Assembly (NCBI RefSeq): GCF_004005495.1
Contig: NZ_RZYA01000025.1
Coordinates: forward strand, 62,001-126,000
Reading direction: 5' to 3'
Origin: Streptomyces antnestii
GTDB lineage: Bacteria > Actinomycetota > Actinomycetes > Streptomycetales > Streptomycetaceae
DNA: 64,000 bases
In this document: positions 31,904 to 40,114 of the stretch, one piece after another
How the letters are laid out: each line of letters opens with the position of its first letter
Position numbering within the stretch: the stretch's first letter is position 1
Translations under genes and position numbers: made by a program
The notes under the pieces: generated by a model
The model's input: only the letters and a program-made list of their open reading frames with translations
Databases searched by the model: none
What the model was told of the DNA's origin: nothing

Positions 31904-32749
31904 TTACTTGTTGGCGCCGAGCTCGATCGGCACGCCGACGAGGGAGCCGTACTCGGTCCACGAGCCGTCGTAGTTCTTGACGTTGGCCTGGCCGAGCAGC
32001 TCGTGCAGGACGAACCACGTCAGGGCCGAGCGCTCACCGATGCGGCAGTACGCGATGGTGTCCTTGGCCAGGTCGACCTGCTCGTCCTCGTAGAGGGCCT
32101 TGAGCTCGTCGTCCGACTTGAACGTGCCGTCGTCGTTGGCGTTCTTCGACCACGGGATGTTGCGCGCGGACGGGACGTGGCCCGGACGCTGCGACTGCTC
32201 CTGCGGGAGGTGGGCCGGGGCGAGGAGCTTGCCGGAGAACTCGTCGGGCGAGCGCACGTCGACGAGGTTCAGGCTGCCGATCGCGGCGACGACGTCGTCA
32301 CGGAAGGCGCGGATCGAGGTGTCCTGGGCCTTCGCCTTGTACTCGGTGACCGGACGGTTCGGGACCTCGGAGCCGTCGACCAGGTCGCGGGAGTCGAGCT
32401 CCCACTTCTTGCGGCCGCCGTCGAGGAGCTTCACGTCCTGGTGGCCGTAGAGCTTGAAGTACCAGAACGCGTAGGACGCGAACCAGTTGTTGTTGCCGCC
32501 GTAGAGGACCACGGTCGTGTCGTTCGCGATGCCCTTGCCGGAGAGGAGCTTCTCGAAGCCCTCCTGGTCGACGAAGTCACGGCGGACCGGGTCCTGCAGG
32601 TCCTTCGTCCAGTCGATCCGGATCGCGTTCTTGATGTGGTTCTTCTCGTAGGCCGAGGTGTCCTCGTCGACCTCGACGATGGCGACCTTCGGGTCGTCGA
32701 TGTGGGCCTCGACCCAGTCGGCGTCTACCAGGACGTCGCTGCGGCTCAT
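31904..32749 (-). CDS. Thiosulfate/3-mercaptopyruvate sulfurtransferase (CysA2-like)
   Basis: A 281-residue rhodanese with two domains. The inactive N-terminal copy contains VLYGGNNNWFASYAFWYFK; the active C-terminal copy carries the cysteine loop YCRIGERSA (about residues 233-241). It transfers sulfane sulfur to cyanide or other thiophiles and is thought to serve cysteine and cofactor biosynthesis. Start is ATG 32749 with GGAGGAG 6 nt upstream. A cysteine-containing leader peptide lies 147 bp upstream, suggesting control by cysteine supply. sseC follows. Confidence 0.9.
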   Translation of the reverse strand: MSRSDVLVDADWVEAHIDDPKVAIVEVDEDTSAYEKNHIKNAIRIDWTKDLQDPVRRDFVDQEGFEKLLSGKGIANDTTVVLYGGNNNWFASYAFWYFKLYGHQDVKLLDGGRKKWELDSRDLVDGSEVPNRPVTEYKAKAQDTSIRAFRDDVVAAIGSLNLVDVRSPDEFSGKLLAPAHLPQEQSQRPGHVPSARNIPWSKNANDDGTFKSDDELKALYEDEQVDLAKDTIAYCRIGERSALTWFVLHELLGQANVKNYDGSWTEYGSLVGVPIELGANK

Positions 32750-32895
32750 GTTTTCTCCTCCGGGGCAGTTGCGGCGGGGTGCGGAAGTGCGGGTGCGGCG
32801 CGGACGCGGCTCGGCATGCGAGGGGAGGCGTCGTCGACGCGCGCTAGGGGCAGGCCACCGAAAGGGGCCTGGTGAAGCGGGAGTTACCGTCCCGC

Positions 32896-32976
32896 TCAGA
32901 CGGTGCGACAGAGCATGGCGGCGACGCGGCACAGGTCTACTGCCCGCCGCTTCGTGAGATCCGCCTGTCGCTTCAT
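32896..32976 (-). CDS. 26-residue cysteine leader peptide of the sulfur operon
   Basis: A small ORF, ATG at 32976. The peptide is basic at the front (MKRQADLTKRRAVD) and ends DLCRVAAMLCRTV, with two cysteines at residues 16 and 23 near the end. Short peptides of this design are annotated as leader peptides before sulfur genes in actinobacteria. Stalling at Cys codons when cysteine is low can change the downstream RNA or transcription. Here it ends 147 nt before the sulfurtransferase start. The control role is inferred. Confidence 0.7.
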   Translation of the reverse strand: MKRQADLTKRRAVDLCRVAAMLCRTV

Positions 32977-33154
32977 GCCACCGATCGTAGGTAGGCACGG
33001 GCGGCCGTGTCACCGGCGTGTCGTATCGTGAGACGAGATCGTCCGAAATGTGGGACGAACGCGCCCTCGGGGCCGCTCCCGCCGAGCCCCCGGGCCGGTG
33101 TCCCGCCCGCGTATCTGCAGGGCGGACGGGGTCGTCTCGCAGTGCGGACACACC

Positions 33155-33285
33155 CCGCTGTTACAGAGCCCTATTACAGAGACCGATACAGAGCCCGGTC
33201 GATGCGCCGCGCTCAGCCGGCCACGCGTACGCGCGCTCAGCCGGGTCAGGCGTACGTGCCCTCAGCCGGCCAGGCGTACGTGCGT
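33155..33285. repeat. Direct repeats downstream of and over the LmeA-like stop codon
   Basis: Three ~24-bp units containing CTCAGCCGG and GCGTAC begin at 33212, 33236 and 33261; the last contains the gene's stop codon and last codons (bottom strand). A second short series, TTACAGAG/TACAGAG, lies at about 33162-33200. This is another case of reiteration at a gene's 3' end. Confidence 0.8.
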
Positions 33286-34014
33286 GCCCTTCACCGAGAT
33301 GTCCACGCCGTCGGACACCGCCTCGATCTTGTCGAGCTTCAGGCCCGCGGGCAGCCCCGCCAGCTGCTCGCTGAAGTCCGTGACGCTGCGGACCTCCTTC
33401 TCACCCGCCGGAACGGCCAGCCTGGGCAGGCCCTCGGCCACCACGGAGAGGGTCTCGCCGCTCACCTTCACCGACGACATGACGGCGATCGGCCGGGGCA
33501 GCGTGCGGCCGAGCACGGTCGCCTCGACGTCGACCTTGACCTTGCCGTTCCCGCCGTCGGACAGGCCGACGACCTTCGCCGTGAGGCCGGGCGCCACGTC
33601 GACCGGCTTGATCTGCGCGGCCTTCAGCAGCTCCGGGTAGCTGATGTGGGCGGTGCCGTCGGCGCGGTCCGCGGTGGCCGCGCTGTAGTCGCCGGAGAAC
33701 GCGACCCCGTGCATCTCGGCGGTCAGCCGGTCGATGCGCATGGGCTGCGAACGCTTGGCCGAGCTGTTGCCGTCGCCCGGCGCGAGGTCGTAGTCGTCGA
33801 TGCGGATCGCGATGTCGTCGAACCTGCCGCCCGCGAGCTGGGTCAGGAAGGGGAAGCCCTTGATCGACACGTCGGGGTTCTCGTGGAGGCCCTCGCTCGT
33901 GCGTACGCGGTCGGCCGCCTCGTTCTCGGCGAAGTTCAGCGCGACCCTGTCGGCGATGACGAACAGGCCGCCCAGGATCACGACGACGATCAGAAGTACC
34001 CGCAGAGCACGCAT
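33262..34014 (-). CDS. LmeA-like (DUF2993) lipid-binding protein
   Basis: A 250-residue protein with an N-terminal TM or signal anchor (about residues 4-24) and the DUF2993 domain: the DVSIKGFPFLTQLAGGRFDDIAIRI block (about 48-72), MRIDRLTAEMHGVAF and a C-terminal GVDISVKG. In mycobacteria LmeA binds phospholipid and helps cell-envelope lipoglycan maturation. A second, longer DUF2993 protein is encoded at 42313. Start is ATG 34014. It is downstream of the Q/P-rich membrane protein gene on the same strand. Confidence 0.85.
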   Translation of the reverse strand: MRALRVLLIVVVILGGLFVIADRVALNFAENEAADRVRTSEGLHENPDVSIKGFPFLTQLAGGRFDDIAIRIDDYDLAPGDGNSSAKRSQPMRIDRLTAEMHGVAFSGDYSAATADRADGTAHISYPELLKAAQIKPVDVAPGLTAKVVGLSDGGNGKVKVDVEATVLGRTLPRPIAVMSSVKVSGETLSVVAEGLPRLAVPAGEKEVRSVTDFSEQLAGLPAGLKLDKIEAVSDGVDISVKGTHVRLAG

Positions 34015-34141
34015 GACCCGGTGTTTCCCCCCGCCTGGACGACATTTCCTGCTCGCGAGCGTACGCGGCCGGGCCCCCGCGAAGAGGGCCCGACGGCAGA
34101 GTTGTCGATCAGCTGTGACAGGGCGGACGCCCGCCGGACGC

Positions 34142-35563
34142 TCAGCCGACGACCCGCCCGAGCAGGTAGACGGCCGGGGCCGCGGCGGCCAGCGGCAGGG
34201 CCACGCCCGCGGTCATGTGCACGAACCGCGACGGGTAGTCGTAGCTGGCGACCCGGTGGCCGATCAGCGCGCACACGCCCGCGCCGAGGCCGAGGAGCGC
34301 GCCGTCGGAACCCGTGCCCGTCACCCCGCCGACCGCGATGCCGGCGCCCGCGGCGGCGAGCAGCGCGACGACCACGGAGGCGGGCGTCGGGAGCGGGAGC
34401 GCCCGCGCGAGAACGGCGACGGCGACGGCCACGGCGCCGACGGTCACGGCGTCCGGGCCGGCCGCCAGATGCCCCGCCGCGACGATGGCGAGCGCCGCCG
34501 AGACGACGCTCACCATCAGGCCGTACATGCGCTCGTCGGGCCCCGCGTGGCTGCGCAGCTGGAGGACGAGGGTGAGCAGGACCCAGACGCCGAGGGTGCC
34601 GAGGATCGCGGCGGGCGCGTTCTCGCGGCCCACGGCGAGCAGCGCGACGTCGACGGCGACGCCGCCCGCGAAGGCGAGCGCGATGCCCTGCCGGGCGGGC
34701 CACATCCCGTTGAGCCGGAACCAGCCGGCGGCCGTGACCGCCTGGAGCAGGACGAGCGGCACGAGCAGCGCGTACGGGCCGACGGCGGCGCCGCCCGCGA
34801 GCAGCAGCCCGAGCAGCGCGGTCAGGGCGGCGGGCTGTATCCCCGGCTCGATGACCTGCGCCCGCCCCTCGGCCCGCGCCTTCTCCGCCGCGGTGAGGGG
34901 GGCGGTGCCGGTGGCGGCGGGTGGGGTGGGATCGGGGGCGGAGGCGGGGGCGGGGGCGGGGGCGGGGGCGGGGGCGGTGCTTTCCGCCGGCATCGGGTGC
35001 GCGTAAGCGGCCTGCGGGTGAGCGGCCTGCGGGTATGCGGCCTGCACGGGCGGGGCCTGCACGGGCGCGTGCTGCTGCTGGTGCGTGTGCTGCTGCGCGT
35101 GCTGCTGGGGGTACGCCGAGGGGTCGGCCGGCGCCTGGGCCGCGTGACCGGCCTGCGCGGGCGGGGCCTGCGCGGGCGCGTGCTGCTGCTGCTGCTGCGC
35201 GTGCTGCTGGGGGTACGCCGAGGGGTCGGCCGGCGCCTGGGCCGCGTGACCGGCCTGCGACTGCGGTCCCTGCCCGTACATGCCCTGGCCCGACGGGTCC
35301 TGCGCGTAGCGCTGCCCATGGGGCTCCCCGTAGGGCTGCTGCCCGTACGCCTGCCCGTATCCCTGGGCGGGCCCCTGCGGCGGCAGATACGTGCTCTGGA
35401 CCTGCGTGTCCCACGTCTGCCCCTGCCACTGCTGGGTCTGCTGCGGCTGCTGGCTCTGCTGAGGCTGTGGCTGTGGCTGCTGGTATTGCTGCTGCGGATG
35501 CTGCGGATGCTGCCGGTGCGGGGGCAGCTGCCCGTACTGATCCTCGTACGGCTCGTCACTCAT
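34142..35563 (-). CDS. Q/P-rich polytopic membrane protein with internal tandem duplication
   Basis: A 473-residue protein. Residues 1 to about 215 are a low-complexity cytoplasmic region rich in Gln, Pro, Ala, Tyr and His; the rest has about 9-10 TM helices. A 34-residue stretch (AGHAAQAPADPSAYPQQHAQ and flanks) is repeated almost exactly; at DNA level a ~68-bp block is identical at 35090-35157 and 35192-35259, offset by 102 bp. No family is known for the membrane part. ATG 35563 has GGAGGG 8 nt upstream. It follows the moaD-like gene, separated by 5 bp. Confidence 0.7.
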   Translation of the reverse strand: MSDEPYEDQYGQLPPHRQHPQHPQQQYQQPQPQPQQSQQPQQTQQWQGQTWDTQVQSTYLPPQGPAQGYGQAYGQQPYGEPHGQRYAQDPSGQGMYGQGPQSQAGHAAQAPADPSAYPQQHAQQQQQHAPAQAPPAQAGHAAQAPADPSAYPQQHAQQHTHQQQHAPVQAPPVQAAYPQAAHPQAAYAHPMPAESTAPAPAPAPAPASAPDPTPPAATGTAPLTAAEKARAEGRAQVIEPGIQPAALTALLGLLLAGGAAVGPYALLVPLVLLQAVTAAGWFRLNGMWPARQGIALAFAGGVAVDVALLAVGRENAPAAILGTLGVWVLLTLVLQLRSHAGPDERMYGLMVSVVSAALAIVAAGHLAAGPDAVTVGAVAVAVAVLARALPLPTPASVVVALLAAAGAGIAVGGVTGTGSDGALLGLGAGVCALIGHRVASYDYPSRFVHMTAGVALPLAAAAPAVYLLGRVVG

Positions 35564-35568
35564 CGCGG

Positions 35569-35823
35569 TCACCCTCCTGCGAACGGCGGGAGCACCTCGA
35601 CCGTGCCGCCCTCGGCAAGCCGTACCGTCTCATGCCCGCGCTTGCCGACTGGGTCACCGTCGACCAGGAACGAGGAACGCTGCAGGACGCGCACCAGGTC
35701 CCCGGGGTGTCGCGTGCGCGCGCCCGCCAGGGCGTCGGCCAGCGTCTCCGCGTCGTACGGCTCCTCGGCGACACCGGCGGCCGCCTTGGCCGCGGCCCAG
35801 TAGCGAATGGTCCCGTTGGCCAT
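35569..35823 (-). CDS. MoaD/ThiS-family ubiquitin-like sulfur carrier
   Basis: An 84-residue beta-grasp protein ending in the double glycine that is adenylated and thiocarboxylated (PPFAGG). The opening TIRYWAAAKAAAGV and the loop VDGDPVGKRGHETVRLAEGGTVEVLPP match MoaD. It could carry sulfur for molybdopterin or another pathway; no moaE or moeB is adjacent. ATG 35823. It lies 23 bp after the hydrolase gene and just before the Q/P-rich membrane protein, in one likely operon. Confidence 0.85.
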   Translation of the reverse strand: MANGTIRYWAAAKAAAGVAEEPYDAETLADALAGARTRHPGDLVRVLQRSSFLVDGDPVGKRGHETVRLAEGGTVEVLPPFAGG

Positions 35824-35846
35824 GTGCGGCGCTCCTCCCATGGGGG

Positions 35847-36680
35847 CTATTCGGCGGTTGCCGTCGTCCATGATGCCGTGGCCCAGTCGCGGACCCGCGC
35901 GAGGAGTCCGTCGTCCGCCGCGTGCTCGGCGTGCCCCATGCCCTGCTCCAGCCACAGCTCGGCCCCGCCGCCGGCCGCCGCGGCGAGCATCCGCGGGTGG
36001 TCGAGCGGGAAGTACGGATCCCGGTCGCCGTGCACGATCAGGAGCGGCGTCGGCGCGATGAGAGGCACCGACTCGACCGGCGAGAGCGGCACCGGGTCCC
36101 ACTCGTGCGGGTGAATACGGGTGCGGAGCCCGACACGGCCCACGATCCGCCCGGCGGGCCGCGTGACCAGCCAGTGCAGCCGCCGCATCGGCGCGGTCCC
36201 CCGGTAGTACCAGCGGGCCGGGGCACTCACCGCGACGACTGCGTCGGAGCGCGCTTCCGTGCGCCCCCTGTGCAGCGCGGCATGGCGCAGCACGACGGAA
36301 CCGCCCATCGAGAAGCCGACCGTCACCACGTGTTCATGCCCGAGTGACCTCGCCCACTCCACGGCGGCCACCAGATCGAGCACCTCGCGGTCGCCGACGG
36401 TGGACCGTCCTCCGGACCGCCCGTGCCCGCGGAACGAGAACGTGACCACGGCGGCACCCTGCGCGAACACCCCCGCCGCCCGCCGTACGTGCGGCCGCTC
36501 CAGATCGCCGGTGAACCCGTGCGCGAGCACGATCACCGGGCCGTTCGCGGGGCCCGGCCCGGGGTCGTACGCGGCCTCGACCGGTACGCCGTCGCGCGTG
36601 CGTAGCATCACGCGCCGTGATCGCGCAGTGATCGGCTGCACAGAAGACCATGCGTCTTGACCTGCCGGACCGGAACCCAT
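35847..36680 (-). CDS. Alpha/beta-hydrolase
   Basis: A hydrolase of up to 277 residues. The oxyanion region is VIVLAHGFTGD (about 49-59), the nucleophile elbow VGFSMGGSVV (about 121-130, Ser), the acid HGDRDPYF and the base histidine in QGMGHAEH. The substrate is unknown. The first ~25 residues are not typical and ATG 36608 is an alternative start; ATG 36680 lies at the edge of the promoter region shared with glnR. It is the first gene of the hydrolase-moaD-membrane protein set. Confidence 0.8.
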   Translation of the reverse strand: MGSGPAGQDAWSSVQPITARSRRVMLRTRDGVPVEAAYDPGPGPANGPVIVLAHGFTGDLERPHVRRAAGVFAQGAAVVTFSFRGHGRSGGRSTVGDREVLDLVAAVEWARSLGHEHVVTVGFSMGGSVVLRHAALHRGRTEARSDAVVAVSAPARWYYRGTAPMRRLHWLVTRPAGRIVGRVGLRTRIHPHEWDPVPLSPVESVPLIAPTPLLIVHGDRDPYFPLDHPRMLAAAAGGGAELWLEQGMGHAEHAADDGLLARVRDWATASWTTATAE

Positions 36681-36950
36681 GTGGGTTATTCTCTCTAGTC
36701 AGAGGATCCGGGCAGCGAAGCCCCCGGGTCCTTTTGTGCTTTCGGACGGCGTTGTATACGAACGCCGTCGGCCAGGCACACAGGGCCTCAGGGCGCGGGG
36801 CCCGAATCGCAGTACGAAGCAGTACGAGCAGTACGAAGTTGCAGTACGAAGCAGTGCCGCAAACGTCCTCGCAGGGACCGAGGAGGAACCAGACGTTATG
36901 GGCGAGCGAACCGTGCACGACCGCAGGACGACCCAGGCAGGTGAGCCGCG
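36681..36950 (+). promoter_or_regulatory. glnR 5' region with terminator-like hairpins and repeats
   Basis: In the 270 bp before glnR there is a terminator-like hairpin (arms GGATCCGGG 36704-36712 and CCCGGGTCC 36723-36731, then TTTT). It is followed by a second perfect stem (GACGGCGTT 36745-36753, AACGCCGTC 36761-36769) and a run of four CAGTACGAA-like repeats (about 36808-36855). If transcription starts upstream of 36704, the first hairpin would act as an attenuator. The start of transcription is not visible, so the alternative is that it ends a divergent or unmapped transcript. Confidence 0.55.
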
Positions 36951-37757
36951 ATGAGTTCATTGCTGCTCCTCACCAATGCCCTTCAGCCGTCGACGGAGGT
37001 GCTCCCCGCTCTCGGCCTGCTGCTGCACAACGTGCGGGTGGCCCCGGCCGAAGGGCCCGCACTCGTCGACACCCCCGGTGCCGACGTCATCCTCATCGAC
37101 GGGCGCCGCGACCTCCCTCAGGTACGCAGCCTCTGTCAGCTCCTGCGCTCCACCGGGCCCGGCTGTCCGCTGGTCCTCGTCGTGACGGAGGGCGGCCTCG
37201 CGGCGGTCACCGCCGACTGGGGCATCGACGACGTACTCCTCGACACCGCCGGTCCGGCCGAGGTCGAGGCACGCCTTCGCCTCGCGATGGGCCGCCAGCA
37301 GATCGTCTCCGACGACTCCCCCATGGAGATCCGCAACGGCGACCTGTCGGTGGACGAGGCCACGTACAGCGCGAAACTCAAGGGGCGGGTCCTCGACCTG
37401 ACCTTCAAGGAGTTCGAACTCCTCAAGTACCTCGCGCAGCACCCGGGCCGCGTCTTCACGCGCGCCCAGCTGCTCCAGGAGGTCTGGGGCTATGACTACT
37501 TCGGCGGCACACGTACGGTGGACGTCCACGTGCGGCGCCTGCGCGCGAAGCTCGGCCCCGAGCACGAGTCGCTGATCGGGACCGTCCGGAACGTCGGCTA
37601 CCGCTTCGTGGTCCCCGAAAAGGTCGAGCGCGCGGCGGCCGAGGCGAAGGCCAAGGCGGACGCCAAGGCGGATGCCAAGGCGGACGCGCCGAAGCCCGCG
37701 GAGCGCCCGGCGGTGTCCACCCCTCGGGAAGCCGCCGGACGACCTGCCCAGCGGTAG
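36951..37757 (+). CDS. glnR: GlnR, global nitrogen regulator
   Basis: A 268-residue OmpR-type regulator. The receiver-like domain (about 1-120) keeps Asp50 (VILID) and Arg52 but lacks the acidic phosphorylation pocket, as known for GlnR, which works as a stable dimer without a partner kinase. The winged helix (about 130-225) includes GRVLDLTFKEFELLKYLAQHP and TVDVHVRRLRAKLG. The tail has KADAKADAKAD repeats, then a disordered end. It controls glnA, glnII, amtB, nir and others. Sequence and position match S. coelicolor GlnR closely. Confidence 0.95.
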   Translation: MSSLLLLTNALQPSTEVLPALGLLLHNVRVAPAEGPALVDTPGADVILIDGRRDLPQVRSLCQLLRSTGPGCPLVLVVTEGGLAAVTADWGIDDVLLDTAGPAEVEARLRLAMGRQQIVSDDSPMEIRNGDLSVDEATYSAKLKGRVLDLTFKEFELLKYLAQHPGRVFTRAQLLQEVWGYDYFGGTRTVDVHVRRLRAKLGPEHESLIGTVRNVGYRFVVPEKVERAAAEAKAKADAKADAKADAPKPAERPAVSTPREAAGRPAQR

Positions 37758-37780
37758 GTCCATCCGCGTAGACTCCGCGC

Positions 37781-38803
37781 GTGGCCAAGGTGACTCGGGA
37801 TGACGTGGCACGACTTGCGGGGACTTCGACCGCGGTCGTGAGCTACGTGATCAACAACGGACCCCGGCCGGTCGCCCCGGCCACGCGCGAGCGTGTCCTC
37901 GCCGCGATCAAGGAGCTGGGGTACCGGCCCGACCGGGTCGCCCAGGCCATGGCGTCGCGGCGGACCGACCTCATAGGCATGATCGTGCCGGACGCGCGCC
38001 AGCCGTTCTTCGCGGAGATGGCGCACGCCGTCGAACAGGCGGCGTCCGAGCGCGGAAAAATGGTCCTCGTCGGCAACTCCGACTACGTCGAGGAGCGCGA
38101 GGTCCACTATCTGCGGGCCTTCCTCGGCATGCGGGTGTCCGGGCTCATCCTCGTCAGCCACGGCCTCAACGATCTGGCCGCCGCCGAGATCGAGGCGTGG
38201 GACGCCCGTGTGGTCCTGCTGCACGAGCGGCCCGAGGCCATCGACGACGTCGCGGTCGTCATCGACGACATCGGCGGCGCCCAGCTCGCCACCCGGCACC
38301 TCCTCGAACACGGCCACGAGTACGTCGCCTGTCTCGGCGGCACCGCGGAGACCCCGTCCGTCGGCGACCCGGTCTCCGACCACGTCGAGGGCTGGCGCCG
38401 GGCCATGCAGGAGGCGGGGCGCTCCACGGAGGGCCGGCTCTTCGAGGCACCGTACAACCGCTACGACGCGTACAAGATCGGGCTCGCGCTGCTCTCCGGG
38501 CCCGACCGGCCGCCGGCGATCTTCTGCTCCACGGACGACCAGGCCTTCGGCATCCTGCGGGCCGCGCGTGAGCTGCGGATCGACGTGCCGGGCGAGCTGG
38601 CCGTCGCGGGCTTCGACGACGTGAAGGAGGCGGGTCTGACGGATCCGCCGCTGACGACGGTCGCCTCGGACCGCTCGGCGATGGCGCGCTCCGCCGTCGA
38701 CCTCGTCCTCGACGACTCGCTCCGCGTCGCCGGTTCGCGGCGCGAACGCCTGAAGGTGTTCCCCTCGCGCCTGGTGGTCCGCCAGTCGTGCGGCTGCCCC
38801 TGA
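37781..38803 (+). CDS. LacI-family regulator
   Basis: A 340-residue repressor. The N-terminal LacI HTH spans about residues 1-50 (MAKVTRDDVARLAGTSTAVVSYVIN, then YRPDRVAQAMASRRT) and is followed by a periplasmic-binding-type domain with LIGMIVPDARQPFFAEM and CSTDDQAFGILRAARE. The ligand is unknown. GTG 37781 is preceded 6 nt upstream by TAGACT, a leaderless-type promoter. It follows glnR by 23 bp on the same strand but has its own promoter. Confidence 0.9.
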   Translation: MAKVTRDDVARLAGTSTAVVSYVINNGPRPVAPATRERVLAAIKELGYRPDRVAQAMASRRTDLIGMIVPDARQPFFAEMAHAVEQAASERGKMVLVGNSDYVEEREVHYLRAFLGMRVSGLILVSHGLNDLAAAEIEAWDARVVLLHERPEAIDDVAVVIDDIGGAQLATRHLLEHGHEYVACLGGTAETPSVGDPVSDHVEGWRRAMQEAGRSTEGRLFEAPYNRYDAYKIGLALLSGPDRPPAIFCSTDDQAFGILRAARELRIDVPGELAVAGFDDVKEAGLTDPPLTTVASDRSAMARSAVDLVLDDSLRVAGSRRERLKVFPSRLVVRQSCGCP

Positions 38804-38902
38804 CCGCCTGCCAGAGATCTTTATATCGGGCATACGGGGTTCTGTCGGGCTTCTCAGCGCACACTCAGGGTGCTCTCATGAACGCGGCACAGGCTTACGT
38901 AC

Positions 38903-39982
38903 ATGACCGAAAGCTTCCGCCGGGACGGCGAGTACCCCCAGGGCCAGCAGCAGTCGCAGTCCTCGTATCCGGGGACCCCCGAGGCGGGCGGCGCCTTTCC
39001 GCCCCCGCCGGCGTACGACCCCCCGCAGCCGGTCGACCCCGCGTGGCCCGCCCCGGCCCCGGCCCCCGGTTATGCCACGTCCCCCGCGCCCCGTCGGCGT
39101 ATGAAGGGCCCGCTCGGGCTCCTCGCCGCCGTGGCCGTCGCGGCGGCGGCCGTGGGCGGCGCCACCTCGTACGCGTTCCAGCAGCTGACCGACAAGAACT
39201 CCACATCGTCCGCCGGCGCCTCGGCGAACGTCGTGCCGGCCAGCCAGAAGGGCACCGTCTCCGGTGTCGCCGCGGCAGTCAGCCCCAGCATCGTGGAGAT
39301 CAGCGCGACGTCGAACGCGGGCAGTTCCACCGGCTCCGGCGTCATCATCACGAGCGGCGGCGAGATCGTCACCAACAACCACGTCGTCTCGGGCGCCTCG
39401 GCGGTCAAGGTGCGGACGAGTGACGGCAAGACCTACACCGCCGATGTCGTCGGCACGGACGCCAAGAAGGACCTCGCCCTCATCAAGGTGCGCGGCGCGT
39501 CCGGCCTCAAGCCCGCGTCCCTCGGCAACTCCGACAACGTGAAGGTCGGCGACGAGGTCGTCGCCATCGGCTCCCCCGAGGGCCTGACCGGCACGGTCAC
39601 CAGCGGCATCGTCTCCGCGCTCCACCGCGACGTCACCGTCTCCACGGACGAGGGACAGCAGCAGCAACAGGGCGGAGGCGGCGACGGCCGGTGGCCGTTC
39701 GAGTTCGGCGGGCAGCAGTTCAACGGGGACACCGGCTCGTCGAAGACGACGTACAAGGCCATCCAGACCGACGCGTCCCTCAACCCCGGCAACTCCGGCG
39801 GCGCCCTCATCGACATGAACGGCAACATCATCGGCATCAACTCGGCGATGTACTCGTCCGGATCGGACAGCGGATCCGGCTCGTCGAGCGCGGGCAGTGT
39901 GGGCCTCGGCTTCGCCATCCCGGTCAACACCGTCAAGGCCGACCTCCACTCGCTGCGCAACGGAGGTCCCTCCGGCGGCTGA
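38903..39982 (+). CDS. htrB: HtrA-like trypsin-fold serine protease without PDZ domain
   Basis: A 359-residue membrane-anchored protease. A Pro/Gln-rich cytoplasmic head (about 1-65) and a TM helix (about 70-92) precede the trypsin-like domain with the triad His (IVTNNHVV), Asp (KKDLALIKV) and Ser (LNPGNSGGAL). It stops right after the protease domain, so the usual HtrA PDZ is absent. In S. lividans a HtrB protease next to the CssRS system is induced by secretion stress, which matches its place directly before cssR-cssS. The symbol is from recall. Confidence 0.8.
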   Translation: MTESFRRDGEYPQGQQQSQSSYPGTPEAGGAFPPPPAYDPPQPVDPAWPAPAPAPGYATSPAPRRRMKGPLGLLAAVAVAAAAVGGATSYAFQQLTDKNSTSSAGASANVVPASQKGTVSGVAAAVSPSIVEISATSNAGSSTGSGVIITSGGEIVTNNHVVSGASAVKVRTSDGKTYTADVVGTDAKKDLALIKVRGASGLKPASLGNSDNVKVGDEVVAIGSPEGLTGTVTSGIVSALHRDVTVSTDEGQQQQQGGGGDGRWPFEFGGQQFNGDTGSSKTTYKAIQTDASLNPGNSGGALIDMNGNIIGINSAMYSSGSDSGSGSSSAGSVGLGFAIPVNTVKADLHSLRNGGPSGG

Positions 39983-40114
39983 CCGCTTCCCGAGGCGGCC
40001 CGCCGTGCCGCACGCACCCGCCACGCCACACCGATCCACGTCACCGTGCGAGGCTGATACCGGCCCCCCGTGAGCCCCCGTCCGCCCCCGCCCGCACCCC
40101 GAGGAAGCCCGCAC

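Noticed and set aside
36679..36954. An open frame of ~91 codons before glnR that overlaps its start as ATGA
   Set aside because: The composition is not protein-like, it runs through the two hairpins and the CAGTACGAA repeats, and no ribosome-binding site or family was seen. The overlap is probably chance.
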